From Aeromonas lusitana (GTDB taxonomy: Bacteria > Pseudomonadota > Gammaproteobacteria > Enterobacterales > Aeromonadaceae), in contig NZ_PGCP01000018.1 of NCBI RefSeq assembly GCF_002812985.1, positions 97,740-161,739 of the forward strand: DNA of 64,000 nucleotides, read 5' to 3'. Every line of letters starts with the position of its first letter. Position 1 is the first letter of the stretch. The position numbers were made by a program, and so were the translations under genes. Below are positions 38,016-46,658 of the stretch, one piece after another. The notes under the pieces are model-generated. The model did not search any database and was not told the origin of the DNA. It saw only the letters and a list, made by a program, of their open reading frames with translations.

Positions 38016-38870
38016 ATGAACCCCTTGATCGGTATCGGTTTACGCTCCCCTCACTACGACGATATTCGCCAGCAGCGGCCGGCCCTTGGCTGGCTGGAGG
38101 TGCACAGCGAGAACTACTTCGAGCGCCACAGTCTTGGCTTCGAGGTGCTGGCGGAGCTTGCCGGCCACTACCCCATCAGCTTGCACGGGGTCGGCATGTC
38201 GCTCGGCTCCGCCGATCCTCTGGATCTCGCCCATCTGCGCCAGCTGACGGCCCTGGTAGACACTATCCGGCCGGTGCGGGTCTCCGAGCACCTGAGCTGG
38301 GGCAGTATCGGCGGGCGCTACTTCAACGATCTGCTGCCGGTCCCCTACACCCAGGCGGCGCTGGCCCAGATGAGCGACAAGATAGACAGGGTGCAGCAGA
38401 CTCTGGGGCGCCAACTGCTTATCGAAAACCCTTCTTCCTATCTTCAACTGCCCGGCGAGATGAGCGAATGGGCGTTTTTGGCCGAACTTGCCCAACGCAG
38501 CGGCTGCGGCATCCTGCTCGATCTCAACAATCTGCATGTCAGCGCCTTCAACCACGGCTTTGACTGCGCCGACTATCTCTCGGCCATCGATCTTGGCCGG
38601 GTGGGGGAAATTCACCTCGCCGGTTACACCGACCAGGCCCTGCCCGAGGGGCATCTCTATATCGACACTCACAGCGCCCCCGTGGCCGAGCCTGTGTGGG
38701 AACTCTATCGCCAGATCTGCGGGCAGCGCGCCATCCCCACCCTGATCGAGTGGGATCTGGAGATACCGCCACTGCCGGTACTGCTGGGGGAGGCACAAGT
38801 TGCCAGCGAGATCCTGAGCGCCGCCCAGGCGTCCCATTGCCTCGCCGGACGGGAGGCACAGCATGTCTGA
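38016..38870 (+). CDS. bufB: MNIO-family enzyme (DUF692), bufferin maturase
   Basis: A 284-residue TIM-barrel protein of the DUF692 family, multinuclear non-heme iron-dependent oxidases that modify cysteines in RiPP precursors. The ATG at 38016 follows a weak ribosome site. Metal-ligand type motifs are seen in order: EVHSENYF, ISLHGVGMSLG, RVSEHLSW, LIENPSSY, LLDLNNLHVSAFNHG, EIHLAGY, IDTHSAPV and LIEWDLEIPP. It follows the precursor gene by 58 bases and overlaps the next gene by 8 bases. Activity on the adjacent precursor is inferred from the family and the arrangement. Confidence 0.92.
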   Translation: MNPLIGIGLRSPHYDDIRQQRPALGWLEVHSENYFERHSLGFEVLAELAGHYPISLHGVGMSLGSADPLDLAHLRQLTALVDTIRPVRVSEHLSWGSIGGRYFNDLLPVPYTQAALAQMSDKIDRVQQTLGRQLLIENPSSYLQLPGEMSEWAFLAELAQRSGCGILLDLNNLHVSAFNHGFDCADYLSAIDLGRVGEIHLAGYTDQALPEGHLYIDTHSAPVAEPVWELYRQICGQRAIPTLIEWDLEIPPLPVLLGEAQVASEILSAAQASHCLAGREAQHV

Positions 38871-39690
38871 ACGGATTTCACTATCTGGACTGGCTCCTGG
38901 ACGGATGACTGCACCTGAACGGGCCCAGGTTCCGGATCTGCGCCAGTTGCAACATGTGCAGCAGGCGTTCGCCGAGGGGCTGCTCGGTGACGAGGTCGCT
39001 GTCCTGCCACTGATTGCACCGGCCACTCTGCCCGCCGGCGCCCTGCTGCAGGTCTATCGCAACAACTTCGTGCTGGGCCTGAGCGAGGTGCTGGCCAGCA
39101 GCTATCCCGCGGTCAAGGCCATGGTGGGGGAGGATTTCTTTGCCGCCGCCGCCCGCGGCTTCGTGCTGGCCGAGCCCCTGCGCGAAGGCGCTGTGATGCA
39201 CTATGGCGAGGGCTTTGGCGACTGGCTCGCCAGCTTGCCGACCACGGCCGAGCTGCCCTGGCTGGGGGATCTGGCCCGCTTCGAATGGGCGCTGGAGCGA
39301 GTCGCCCTGCTGCCCCTGGAGGCGCGCCGCTGGCCGGCAGAGCGTCTGGCCGCCGTCCCTCCAGATCGCTGGGAGCAGCTGGTGCTGCAACCGGCCAGCG
39401 ACATCCTGCTGTTTGAGAGCCCCTATCCGGTGCTGGCGCTGTGGCAGATGGCCCTGCACGGCGGCGCCACCGTCACCGAGCTGGCCCCCTGCTGGCTGGT
39501 GTTAAAGAAATCGCCGGATCACAGGGCCTCGCCTATCGGGCTCCCGGCGCCAGCCTGGCAACTGCTGCAAGGCTGCCAGCAAGGCCAGCCCCTGGCCCAA
39601 CTGCTGGGAGAAGCCTCGGCCATGGCCGAGCAGCTGCCCTCCCTTATCACCCTCGATCTGCTGGTCGATCTGGAGTTTGCCCATGACTGA
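38863..39690 (+). CDS. bufC: DUF2063 protein, bufferin maturation partner
   Basis: A 275-residue protein of the DUF2063 family, which accompanies DUF692 enzymes and is thought to recruit the precursor to them. The N-terminal DUF2063 domain covers about residues 25-120, with LLQVYRNNFVLGLSEVLASSYPAVKAMVGEDFF. The C-terminal half is more variable and rich in Leu and Pro. It overlaps bufB by 8 bases and bufD by 8 bases, so translation is coupled. It was once described as a putative DNA-binding domain; the operon makes a RiPP role more likely. Confidence 0.88.
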   Translation: MSERISLSGLAPGRMTAPERAQVPDLRQLQHVQQAFAEGLLGDEVAVLPLIAPATLPAGALLQVYRNNFVLGLSEVLASSYPAVKAMVGEDFFAAAARGFVLAEPLREGAVMHYGEGFGDWLASLPTTAELPWLGDLARFEWALERVALLPLEARRWPAERLAAVPPDRWEQLVLQPASDILLFESPYPVLALWQMALHGGATVTELAPCWLVLKKSPDHRASPIGLPAPAWQLLQGCQQGQPLAQLLGEASAMAEQLPSLITLDLLVDLEFAHD

Positions 39691-40138
39691 ACATATCTCA
39701 TCAAGGCCCCTCTGCCTGTGGGCCGAGCGCGCCCAGCCCTGGCTGGTCGGCGCCGTCTTGCTGCTCGCCCGGCTCTGGGTTGCCTCCGTCTTCCTGCGCT
39801 CGGGTTGGCTCAAGCTGAGTGCCTGGGATTCCACCCTCTATCTGTTCGAGTTCGAGTATCAAGTGCCCCTGCTGCCCTGGCAGTGGGCGGCCTATGTGGG
39901 CACGGCCACCGAGCTGCTGCTGCCGCTCTTGCTGCTGGCGGGGCTCTTCACCCGCCCGGTCGCCGCCCTGCTGTTTGGCTTCAACATCATGGCGGTCATC
40001 TCCTACCCGACCCTGTGGGCGGGGGGCTTTTACGATCACCAGCTGTGGGGCTGGATGCTGCTGACCCTGGCGGTGTGGGGGGCGGGCCCCTTGTCACTGG
40101 ATCACTGGCGCCTTGCCAGGGGGCGGCGAGCCCCTTAA
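39683..40138 (+). CDS. bufD: DoxX family membrane protein of the bufferin operon
   Basis: A 151-residue inner-membrane protein of the DoxX type with four predicted helices. The ATG at 39683 overlaps the DUF2063 stop by 8 bases; a TTG two codons earlier is less likely. The family features are LLLARLWVASVFLRSGWLKLS, VGTATELLLPLLLLAGL and FNIMAVISYP. DoxX proteins are frequent partners of DUF692 operons, with a suggested redox or metal role. It ends the operon, before a terminator. Confidence 0.88.
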   Translation: MTEHISSRPLCLWAERAQPWLVGAVLLLARLWVASVFLRSGWLKLSAWDSTLYLFEFEYQVPLLPWQWAAYVGTATELLLPLLLLAGLFTRPVAALLFGFNIMAVISYPTLWAGGFYDHQLWGWMLLTLAVWGAGPLSLDHWRLARGRRAP

Positions 40139-40153
40139 CGTGGGTGTCAATGG

Positions 40154-40175
40154 GAGGGCCTGCGGGCCCTCTTTT
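40154..40175 (+). terminator. Terminator of the bufferin operon
   Basis: GAGGGCC (40154-40160) pairs with GGCCCTC (40165-40171), followed by TTTTG. Confidence 0.75.
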
Positions 40176-40241
40176 GATGACCCATCAGGGCTGGGCCGTG
40201 GGCAGATATAGTGCCCCGGCTATGACCTGCAAGGAGAAAAC

Positions 40242-40706
40242 ATGCTGATCCGTGAGGCGCTGGCCGCCGATATTCCTGCTCTGGTAGCGCTTCGTATGCA
40301 ATTGTTCTGCGAAGTGGGAGAGCTGGCCACCTCAGAGGCTGACCCGGCCCTCTGGCAGGCAACCCGGGACTATTTCACCCAGTCGATGCAAGAGGGCAGC
40401 GCCCGCTCCTGGGTGGTGGAGGTCGATAATGCGTTGGTGGCTTGCGGCACCCTGGCGCTGTTCGTGCGCCCGCCCTATCCCGGCAACCTGGCAGGGCGGG
40501 AAGCCTATGTGCTCAACATGTATATCCGGCCCGCCTGGCGCAGGCGGGGCCTGGCCGGCGGTCTGCTCGATGCCATGCTGGCCCATGCCCGCGAACAGCG
40601 GCTCGGCAAGCTGTGGCTGCATGCCAGCGACGAGGGGCGCCCCCTCTATGAGCGGCTCGGCTTTTTGGGCAATCCAGCCTGTCTGGAGCTATCTCTTTCG
40701 ACCTGA
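40242..40706 (+). CDS. GNAT family N-acetyltransferase
   Basis: A 154-residue acetyl-CoA-dependent acetyltransferase. The start [22 protein letters not shown] is the usual GNAT beginning. The acetyl-CoA binding loop is [20 protein letters not shown], a good match to the Q/RxxGxG/A motif, and the C-terminal [14 protein letters not shown] is a typical ending. An AAGGAG ribosome site lies ahead of the ATG. Nothing in the neighbourhood shows which amine or peptide is the substrate. It is a single gene after the bufferin operon. Confidence 0.88.
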   Translation: MLIREALAADIPALVALRMQLFCEVGELATSEADPALWQATRDYFTQSMQEGSARSWVVEVDNALVACGTLALFVRPPYPGNLAGREAYVLNMYIRPAWRRRGLAGGLLDAMLAHAREQRLGKLWLHASDEGRPLYERLGFLGNPACLELSLST

Positions 40707-40918
40707 TCCCGGCCCCTGTCGATACCGGCCATAAAACCTCGCCGGCCTGTGATCCCGAATCGATCGTTTTACGTACTGTGGCCCTTGGCGGCGCTGCCGC
40801 TTTTCTCTACACTGCGCGCCCCGCAGGATCGAATGGATTGTGCGTGCGCTATCAGCCCGTTGGGGCGAGGCGGCGACGAGTGGCCTTGGTCCCGGATCAT
40901 CAGACAGGCAGGAATACC

Positions 40919-42214
40919 ATGTTCAATAACAAAGTGAAGGCGCAGCTGCTGGCATGCCAGGCTGAGCTCGACGAGCAGCAGGGCATAGTCGATGCGCTCA
41001 AGGGGGGCGTCGCCACCGTCATCTTCTCTCCACAAGGGGAGATCCTGGAGGCCAATCCGGCCTTTGCCAGCCTGGTGGGGTATGGGGCAGGTGAGCTGGT
41101 GGGACAGGATCACCGCCTGCTCTGCCCAAGGGACTGGGCCCAGTCTCCCGCTTATCAGCAGTTCTGGGACAGGCTCAGGCAGGGGCAGGTGGAGTCCGGC
41201 CTGTTCGAGCGCGTCAACCAGCACGGTGAGACGCTCTGGCTGGCGGCGAGCTACTTCCCGGTGAAGCGGCAGGGCCGGGTGGTGCGGGTGATGAAGATAG
41301 CCTCCGATGCCACGGCCAGGGAGCAGCGACTGCAACGCCAGGAGGCCCTGGCCCAGTCGCTGGACAGATCCCAGGCGATGATAGAGTTCACTCCGAGTGG
41401 TGACATCCTCAGCGCCAATGCCAACTTCCTCGCCTGCATGGGCTACAGCCAGAGCCAGTTGCAGGGCAAGCATCACAAGATGTTCTGTGACGAGGCATTT
41501 TTGCGCGAGCAGCCCCACTTCTGGGAGGAGCTGGCCCGCGGTCAGTTCAAGTCCGGGCTCTTCATGCGCTACAACAGCCACGGCGAGGCCATCTGGCTGG
41601 AGGCGACCTATAACCCGATCCGGGATGGGAGCGGCAAGGTGGTCAGGGTGGTCAAGTTCGCCAGCGACATCACGGCGCGGATCCACCAGAACAATGCCAC
41701 CCGGGATGCGGCCAGGCTCGCCCACAGCACGGCGCAGGAGACCCTGAGCAGTGCCGAGCAGGGCGCCAGTCTGCTGCGCGCCGCGGTGGACACCTCGTCC
41801 CTGATCGCGGCCCAGGTGGAGCAGACCACAGCCCTTATCGGTCAGCTCAACGAGCAGTCGAGACACATAGAGGCCATCGTCTCCACCATCAGCGCCATCG
41901 CCGATCAGACCAATCTGCTGGCCCTCAACGCGGCCATCGAAGCGGCGCGGGCGGGGGAGCAGGGACGCGGCTTTGCGGTGGTGGCGGACGAGGTGCGCCA
42001 GCTGGCGGCTCGCACTTCGCTGTCCACCAGCGAGATTGCCAAGGTGGTGCAGAAGAACCGGGAGCTGACTGCCCAGGTGACCGGTGACATGGCCGGGGTG
42101 GCCGGCAGCGCGGAACTCGGCAAGGAGCAGATTGCCAAGGTCAGTCAGGTGATGGTGGAGATCCGCCAGGAGGCGAACCGGGTATCGGAAACCGTCTCCA
42201 ACCTCTCCATCTGA
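40919..42214 (+). CDS. Soluble PAS-PAS methyl-accepting chemotaxis protein
   Basis: A 431-residue cytoplasmic chemoreceptor with no membrane helices. The ATG at 40919 ([17 protein letters not shown]) lies after AGGCAGGA; upstream in-frame starts add an unlikely basic tail. Two PAS domains at about 25-145 and 147-265 each end in [20 protein letters not shown] sequence, as in haem or flavin PAS sensors. The signalling domain has the highly conserved hairpin tip [35 protein letters not shown]. The arrangement resembles Pseudomonas BdlA, a biofilm dispersion sensor. The signal it senses is not known from sequence. Confidence 0.9.
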   Translation: MFNNKVKAQLLACQAELDEQQGIVDALKGGVATVIFSPQGEILEANPAFASLVGYGAGELVGQDHRLLCPRDWAQSPAYQQFWDRLRQGQVESGLFERVNQHGETLWLAASYFPVKRQGRVVRVMKIASDATAREQRLQRQEALAQSLDRSQAMIEFTPSGDILSANANFLACMGYSQSQLQGKHHKMFCDEAFLREQPHFWEELARGQFKSGLFMRYNSHGEAIWLEATYNPIRDGSGKVVRVVKFASDITARIHQNNATRDAARLAHSTAQETLSSAEQGASLLRAAVDTSSLIAAQVEQTTALIGQLNEQSRHIEAIVSTISAIADQTNLLALNAAIEAARAGEQGRGFAVVADEVRQLAARTSLSTSEIAKVVQKNRELTAQVTGDMAGVAGSAELGKEQIAKVSQVMVEIRQEANRVSETVSNLSI

Positions 42215-42374
42215 GGACGGGGATCCTGCGACGGCATCTGGCGAGACTGCCAAAAGTGTGAGCGGTTGAACGCCCAATCTGAATCCGGCCTGTATGACCC
42301 CTTGCTTGTGAATTGTTCCGCCCTGCCGCCTTGATTAGTCTGCCGGCTCATTTTTCATTGAGCGGGTAGAGAAG

Positions 42375-42932
42375 ATGGCAGTTGGACAGAAAGGCAGGGC
42401 CGCGGCCCTGTTGCTGGGGTTGGTGGCGAGTCTTGGCTTGAGCGGTTGCATGGGGTCGATGGGGCTCTCCGCCATGTTGACCAAGGGCAACCTGAGCGTG
42501 GTGGATAACCGTTATGGCCGCGCCGGGGTCTTCGTGCTGCTCTCCCCCGTCTATGGTCTGGCGGCGACCGCGGATCTGTTCGTGTTCAACACCATCGAGT
42601 TCTGGTCCGGCAAGAACCCCATCACCGGCAAGTCGCCGGCCTTGGTGGATCAGAAGGCGGATGCGGTGATCAAGGTCAACCAGCATCTGGATCCGGCGCT
42701 GAACAAGGTGCCGCTGGCCATGCTGCCCCAGGGCGTGCGGGAGGTGGAAGTCACTTATCCTGACGATCGCACCGCCCTGATGGAAATTCACTACCTGGAT
42801 GGCCGCAGCAGCATGATGCGCGGTGAAAAGCGCGGCGAGCAGGTGGATCTCTATCTCGACGGCAAGCTGGTCTCGACCCTGACCGAGGCGCAGCTGGCGG
42901 AGATGAGCCAGGCGAAACGTACCCTGGCCTGA
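42375..42932 (+). CDS. DUF3332 family lipoprotein
   Basis: A 185-residue lipoprotein. The lipobox is LGLSGC with Cys25. The mature part matches DUF3332: GRAGVFVLLSPVYGLAATADLFVFNTIEFWSGKNPITGKSP is a hydrophobic Gly/Ala-rich stretch, with polar strands after it. The function of the family is unknown; it is common in Vibrio and Aeromonas relatives. It is followed by a strong bidirectional terminator and appears to be a single gene. Confidence 0.78.
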   Translation: MAVGQKGRAAALLLGLVASLGLSGCMGSMGLSAMLTKGNLSVVDNRYGRAGVFVLLSPVYGLAATADLFVFNTIEFWSGKNPITGKSPALVDQKADAVIKVNQHLDPALNKVPLAMLPQGVREVEVTYPDDRTALMEIHYLDGRSSMMRGEKRGEQVDLYLDGKLVSTLTEAQLAEMSQAKRTLA

Positions 42933-42970
42933 GGCCGCGGCCTGACAAGGCTGGCGTAACAATGCTTGTG

Positions 42971-43000
42971 AAAAAGCCCCGCTTCGGCGGGGCTTTTTTA
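42971..43000. terminator. Bidirectional terminator
   Basis: AAAAAGCCCCGC (42971-42982) pairs with GCGGGGCTTTTT (42987-42998) around TTCG. It serves the DUF3332 gene and the convergent YeeA gene. Confidence 0.9.
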
Positions 43001-43039
43001 TGGGCGCCTGCTTTTTATGGGCAAGGGCCTCGGTGCGCT

Positions 43040-44098
43040 TCAGGGGCGCTGGGTCGGCTTGCCATAGGGTTGCAGCACCAGTCCGAGCAATCGGCTCAGT
43101 TGCCTGAGCTGATCCGTGAGCTGCACGTTGAGCCAGAGGTAGCCGCTGATGCTGGCCTCCTCGGCGCTCAGGCGCACCTGGGTGCTGGTCTCGTCCAGGC
43201 AGGCGATGGCGAACTCCAGCTCCCGCTGATCGCCGCTCTTGAGCATGAGGGCGAGCTGGATGATCACCGTCTCGGTCGCCTGCTGGCAGGCTCTCAGTTC
43301 TGGGGTGCTCTGCATCAGGAAGTGGCTGTGGCGATCGTTCCAGTAGGTGTTGGCCAGCATCTCCAGGGTGCAGAGGGTATTGCGCATGGTGGCCTGCACC
43401 GCCTCGAACAGGGGCGGGTTTAGGCGGGTCTCCTTGACCGCCGGGGCCAGCAGGGGGCGCAGGCTGACCATCTTGGCGAGCAGACGGGCGTGATTGCGGG
43501 TCAGCTTGGGGCGCTCCAGCACGTTGGGGGAGAGGTGGGTGTGATAGAGGCGCTGGGCCATCATCAGGGTGTCGTGCATCTGCAGCCGCCAGTGAATATA
43601 GGCCCGCTGGGGATAGATGCTGCAAAACAGCAGGGCCAGCAAGGAGCCCAGGATCACATCGCCGCTGCGCCACAGTGCCGTCTCTATGTCGCCGGGCTGG
43701 CCCCCCATGACGACCCCCAGGGTGATGCCGATGAGCAGCCCCACGTAGGGGCGCTTGCCGAGCGCCAGATAGCCGCACAGAAACATGATGGCGAAGCTCC
43801 AGGCCAGCATCAGCGGCATGGAGTAGAGCTCCAGATAGAGCGCCACCACGCCGCAAGCCGCACCGAAGATGGTGCCGACCACCCGCTGCAGGGCGCGGGA
43901 GAACACATTGCCCCAAAACGAGATGGGCCCCATCACCACCACCAGGGTAATGAGCGGCCAGGTGCTCTCCGGCAACTTGAGCTCCCGGGTCAGCAGGAAG
44001 GTGAGGGTGAAGGCCAGGGCGATGCGCAGGCCGTGTACCAGGCGATAGCGGCCATAGATCAACAGATCGAGTCGGGAGAGGGGAGCGTTCAGGCGCAA
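43040..44098 (-). CDS. yeeA: FUSC-family inner membrane protein YeeA
   Basis: A 352-residue membrane protein, the same length as E. coli YeeA and similar throughout. Five to six hydrophobic helices occupy the first 165 residues, with LPESTWPLITLVVVMGPISFWGNVFSRALQRVVGT and LALGKRPYVGLLIG in the FUSC domain, which aromatic-acid and fusaric-acid efflux proteins share. The rest is a cytoplasmic helical domain. Transport activity is not proven. It converges on the DUF3332 gene and shares its terminator; mobB begins 55 bases upstream on the same strand. Confidence 0.88.
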   Translation of the reverse strand: MRLNAPLSRLDLLIYGRYRLVHGLRIALAFTLTFLLTRELKLPESTWPLITLVVVMGPISFWGNVFSRALQRVVGTIFGAACGVVALYLELYSMPLMLAWSFAIMFLCGYLALGKRPYVGLLIGITLGVVMGGQPGDIETALWRSGDVILGSLLALLFCSIYPQRAYIHWRLQMHDTLMMAQRLYHTHLSPNVLERPKLTRNHARLLAKMVSLRPLLAPAVKETRLNPPLFEAVQATMRNTLCTLEMLANTYWNDRHSHFLMQSTPELRACQQATETVIIQLALMLKSGDQRELEFAIACLDETSTQVRLSAEEASISGYLWLNVQLTDQLRQLSRLLGLVLQPYGKPTQRP

Positions 44099-44153
44099 GG
44101 GCGTCGTCTCATGTCAGGTTGATAATCTCTTCACCAGTGCGCCCCGAGGGCAC

Positions 44154-44936
44154 TCATCTTGCCAGCGGCCGCACCCAGACCCGCTCGCCGGGAGTGATGT
44201 CATGGGGCTGGGAGGGGCGCTCTATCAGGCAGTTGGTGACTTGCCCGCCTGCTCGCATCAGAGCATGGGCCGGGCCGACCTGCAAGATGCCGTTGGCATC
44301 CTGACTGAGATGACCGGGCAGCAGGGGCTCTGATCCCGCCAAGGGGATGCTTGTTATGGCCCGTGCGAGGAGGCGAAGGGGCATGTGATCCGCTTCTGGT
44401 GATTCTGGTCGGGAGGACTGTGCGGGGGACTCGGCCAGCCGGGCGCAGATAAAGTCGCAGAGGGCGGGCAGTGCCCCGAACTCGAAGCGGGGCAGGGGGG
44501 TCTCGTGAGGCTCATCGCTCACCAGGGCGATCACGTCTGGGTCGCTCGGGTACATCAGCGGCCGGCCGAGGGCGGCCCGGTGCAGCTCTATCTTGGGGAA
44601 GTGTTCGTGCTTGAACCCCTCGATGAGCAGCAGATCGAGCCGCGACCAGTCAAAACTTGCCAGCAGATCCGCGAACGACGGCTCCCCCTCCGGGGTCTCG
44701 CGGATGAGGGCGTGACGCAGGCTGGAGGCCGCCATCACCTGGCCGGCCCCCGCCTTGCGCAGGCGATAACTGTCCTTGCCCGGCTTGTCCATGTCGAACT
44801 GGTGGTGGGTGTGCTTGAGCACCCCGAGCCGCAGGCCGCGCCGGGTCAGTAGTGGAATGAGTTGCTCCAGCAAGGTGGTCTTGCCGGTGCCGCTCCAGGC
44901 CACGAAACCGAGCAGAGGAAGCGGGTTGTCCATCAT
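44154..44936 (-). CDS. mobB: MobB GTP-binding protein fused to a MoeA domain IV-like tail
   Basis: A 260-residue protein. The first 170 or so residues are MobB, a P-loop protein that helps MobA attach GMP to the molybdenum cofactor: GFVAWSGTGKTTLLEQL is the P-loop, with GVLKHTHHQFDMD and LLLIEGFKHEHFPKIELHR. The last 70 residues, from about 188, align with domain IV of MoeA (for example ANGILQVGPA, GGQVTNCLI, ITPGERVWVRPL). Full MobB-MoeA fusions of about 600 residues are known, and this looks like one with the MoeA catalytic part lost. It overlaps mobA by 4 bases (ATGA). Confidence 0.88.
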   Translation of the reverse strand: MMDNPLPLLGFVAWSGTGKTTLLEQLIPLLTRRGLRLGVLKHTHHQFDMDKPGKDSYRLRKAGAGQVMAASSLRHALIRETPEGEPSFADLLASFDWSRLDLLLIEGFKHEHFPKIELHRAALGRPLMYPSDPDVIALVSDEPHETPLPRFEFGALPALCDFICARLAESPAQSSRPESPEADHMPLRLLARAITSIPLAGSEPLLPGHLSQDANGILQVGPAHALMRAGGQVTNCLIERPSQPHDITPGERVWVRPLAR

Positions 44937-45577
44937 GGGGTCTCCTCGCTCGCGCCCTGGCCGCTCGCCTGCAGCCGCGCCTCGTACTCTGTCAACTCGC
45001 TCGGGCTATTGAGGTTGATAAAGGCATCCGGTGCATCGGCAAAGTGCACCACCGCCATCCGGTGGCGGCCAAACCAGCAGGCTATCTTGCGCTCCCCCTC
45101 GGCCAGCGCATGGCGCAGGGAGGGGAGCAGGGATTTGTGCAGCAGGGCGACCACGGGTTGCAGATGGCTGCCGTCGTGGGCCACTACCAGTTCGGCGTCC
45201 GGCTCTGCTGCCAGGGCGGCGCGAAAGCGGTGCATCAGATCCAGCGGTAAGCCGGGACCGTCGCAGGGGACGAACAGTACCCAGTCGTGGCGGGCGGCCT
45301 TGAGCCCCGCCAGCATGCCGGCAAGGGGGCCCTGAAAATCGGCGAACTCGTCACAGATGACGGGGGCGAGATCGCGGTAGCGCCCCTCACTGCGATTGGC
45401 GTTGATCAGCACCTCGTCCACCTGGGGGCGCAGGCGCGCCAGCACGTGCTGTATGAGGGGCTGGCCCGCGAGGGGCACCCAGCCCTTGTCATCCCCTCCC
45501 ATGCGGGTGGCGCGGCCGCCCGCCAGGATCACGGCTGAGACGGGGAAGTGGGTAGGAGGGGCTGTGTCTGGGGTCAT
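44933..45577 (-). CDS. mobA: Molybdenum cofactor guanylyltransferase MobA
   Basis: Transfers GMP from GTP to Mo-molybdopterin to make the bis-MGD cofactor of enzymes such as nitrate and DMSO reductase. The 214 residues show the nucleotidyltransferase signature SAVILAGGRATRMGGDDKGWVPL, FADFQGPLAGMLAGL and LFVPCDGPGLPLDL. The Asp in PCDGP binds Mg. It is translationally coupled to mobB by an ATGA overlap, in the order mobA-mobB as in E. coli. A weak FNR-like site lies about 165 bases upstream. Confidence 0.95.
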   Translation of the reverse strand: MTPDTAPPTHFPVSAVILAGGRATRMGGDDKGWVPLAGQPLIQHVLARLRPQVDEVLINANRSEGRYRDLAPVICDEFADFQGPLAGMLAGLKAARHDWVLFVPCDGPGLPLDLMHRFRAALAAEPDAELVVAHDGSHLQPVVALLHKSLLPSLRHALAEGERKIACWFGRHRMAVVHFADAPDAFINLNSPSELTEYEARLQASGQGASEETP

Positions 45578-45741
45578 GTTGCTCTATCAGGTTCGAGGAG
45601 AGGGATGCTGGCTTGCGGCGGGCATCATGGCCATTGATGGTGGCAAGGTGCCTGTGGCTGCCGGTCGCGACGTGTGCCGATCTTGCGTCAAGGGGGCCGG
45701 CAGGGCAATGGCCTTTATAGCCGGATGCCGCCTCTCTTGCG

Positions 45742-45755
45742 GTGATCCAGGTCAA
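45742..45755. promoter_or_regulatory. Weak FNR-like site upstream of mobA
   Basis: On the minus strand TTGACCTGGATCAC has one mismatch in each half of TTGAT-N4-ATCAA. An anaerobic control of Moco synthesis would make sense, but two mismatches make this tentative. Confidence 0.25.
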
Positions 45756-45828
45756 TCCGGGCTGCCTTGGGCCCTTTCATGGCAGGCAGTGCACCAAGCG
45801 CCGCTGGATGGACATGGGGAAAGGCGCC

Positions 45829-46416
45829 CTAGTCCGTCTCTTGTGCGGCCAGGATGTGCTCGATGCGGCTGTCCGGCACCAGCCAGATCAGGGCGGCCAG
45901 GACGTAGATGAACTGGGACAACCACTGGGCCCAGAAGGCGGCGACGATGGCGCTGAAATAGAGCAGGGGAGATATCTTGCCCTTCCAGTCGCTGCCAAGG
46001 GCCCGCTTGAGCAAGGAGTGCGGGCCCTGGGAGCGAATGATCAGCGTCTGCAGCAGGAAGTAGGCGATGGCGGCCATCAACAACACCACGCCATAGAGGG
46101 CGGTGGGCAGGCTGGCGAAGTGGTTCTCCCCCATCCAGCCGGTGGCAAAGGGGATCAGAGAGAGCCAGAACAGCAGGTGCAGGTTGGCCCACAGAATGGG
46201 CCCGGTGATCTGGCGGCAGGTGTGCAGCATGTGGTGATGATTGTTCCAGTAGATACCGAGGTAGATGAAGCTGAGCACATAGCTCAGAAACACCGGCAGC
46301 AGCGGGACCAGCGCCGGCCAGCTGGCGTCGTGAGGCACCTTGAGTTCCAACACCATGATGGTGATCAAGATGGCGATGACCCCATCGCTAAAGGCTTCCA
46401 GTCGAGTGCTTCCCAT
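45829..46416 (-). CDS. TMEM175 family potassium channel-like protein
   Basis: A 195-residue membrane protein of the TMEM175/DUF1211 family. The family motif FSDGVIAI(L)ITIMVLELKVP lies at the N-terminus (residues 9-29) and forms the pore-lining first helix; five more hydrophobic helices follow. Bacterial TMEM175 proteins are weakly selective K+ channels lacking the classical filter. The start MGSTRLEAFSDGV has AGGGAGC ahead. It is divergent from maeA and about 80 bases from the FNR-like site. Its physiological role is not known. Confidence 0.9.
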   Translation of the reverse strand: MGSTRLEAFSDGVIAILITIMVLELKVPHDASWPALVPLLPVFLSYVLSFIYLGIYWNNHHHMLHTCRQITGPILWANLHLLFWLSLIPFATGWMGENHFASLPTALYGVVLLMAAIAYFLLQTLIIRSQGPHSLLKRALGSDWKGKISPLLYFSAIVAAFWAQWLSQFIYVLAALIWLVPDSRIEHILAAQETD

Positions 46417-46658
46417 GATGAGCTCCCTTGAGATTTGATCTGCACGAGTCGATGAGCAGAGAAGCCCATGACGGCGGGATGGCAGACTGAGCTTAGTCGA
46501 GACCGGGATGCTGGCAGGCGGGGGAGTGAGGGGGCCGGGGTGAGCGACTTTATGCCCGGCCTCACAAAATCGGTAACCTAAACGTTATATGATTGATTTC
46601 ATTATGTGTCTCGCTTCTTCGCCGCAATGGCACTTCCCACGTATCAAAGAGAACAACT

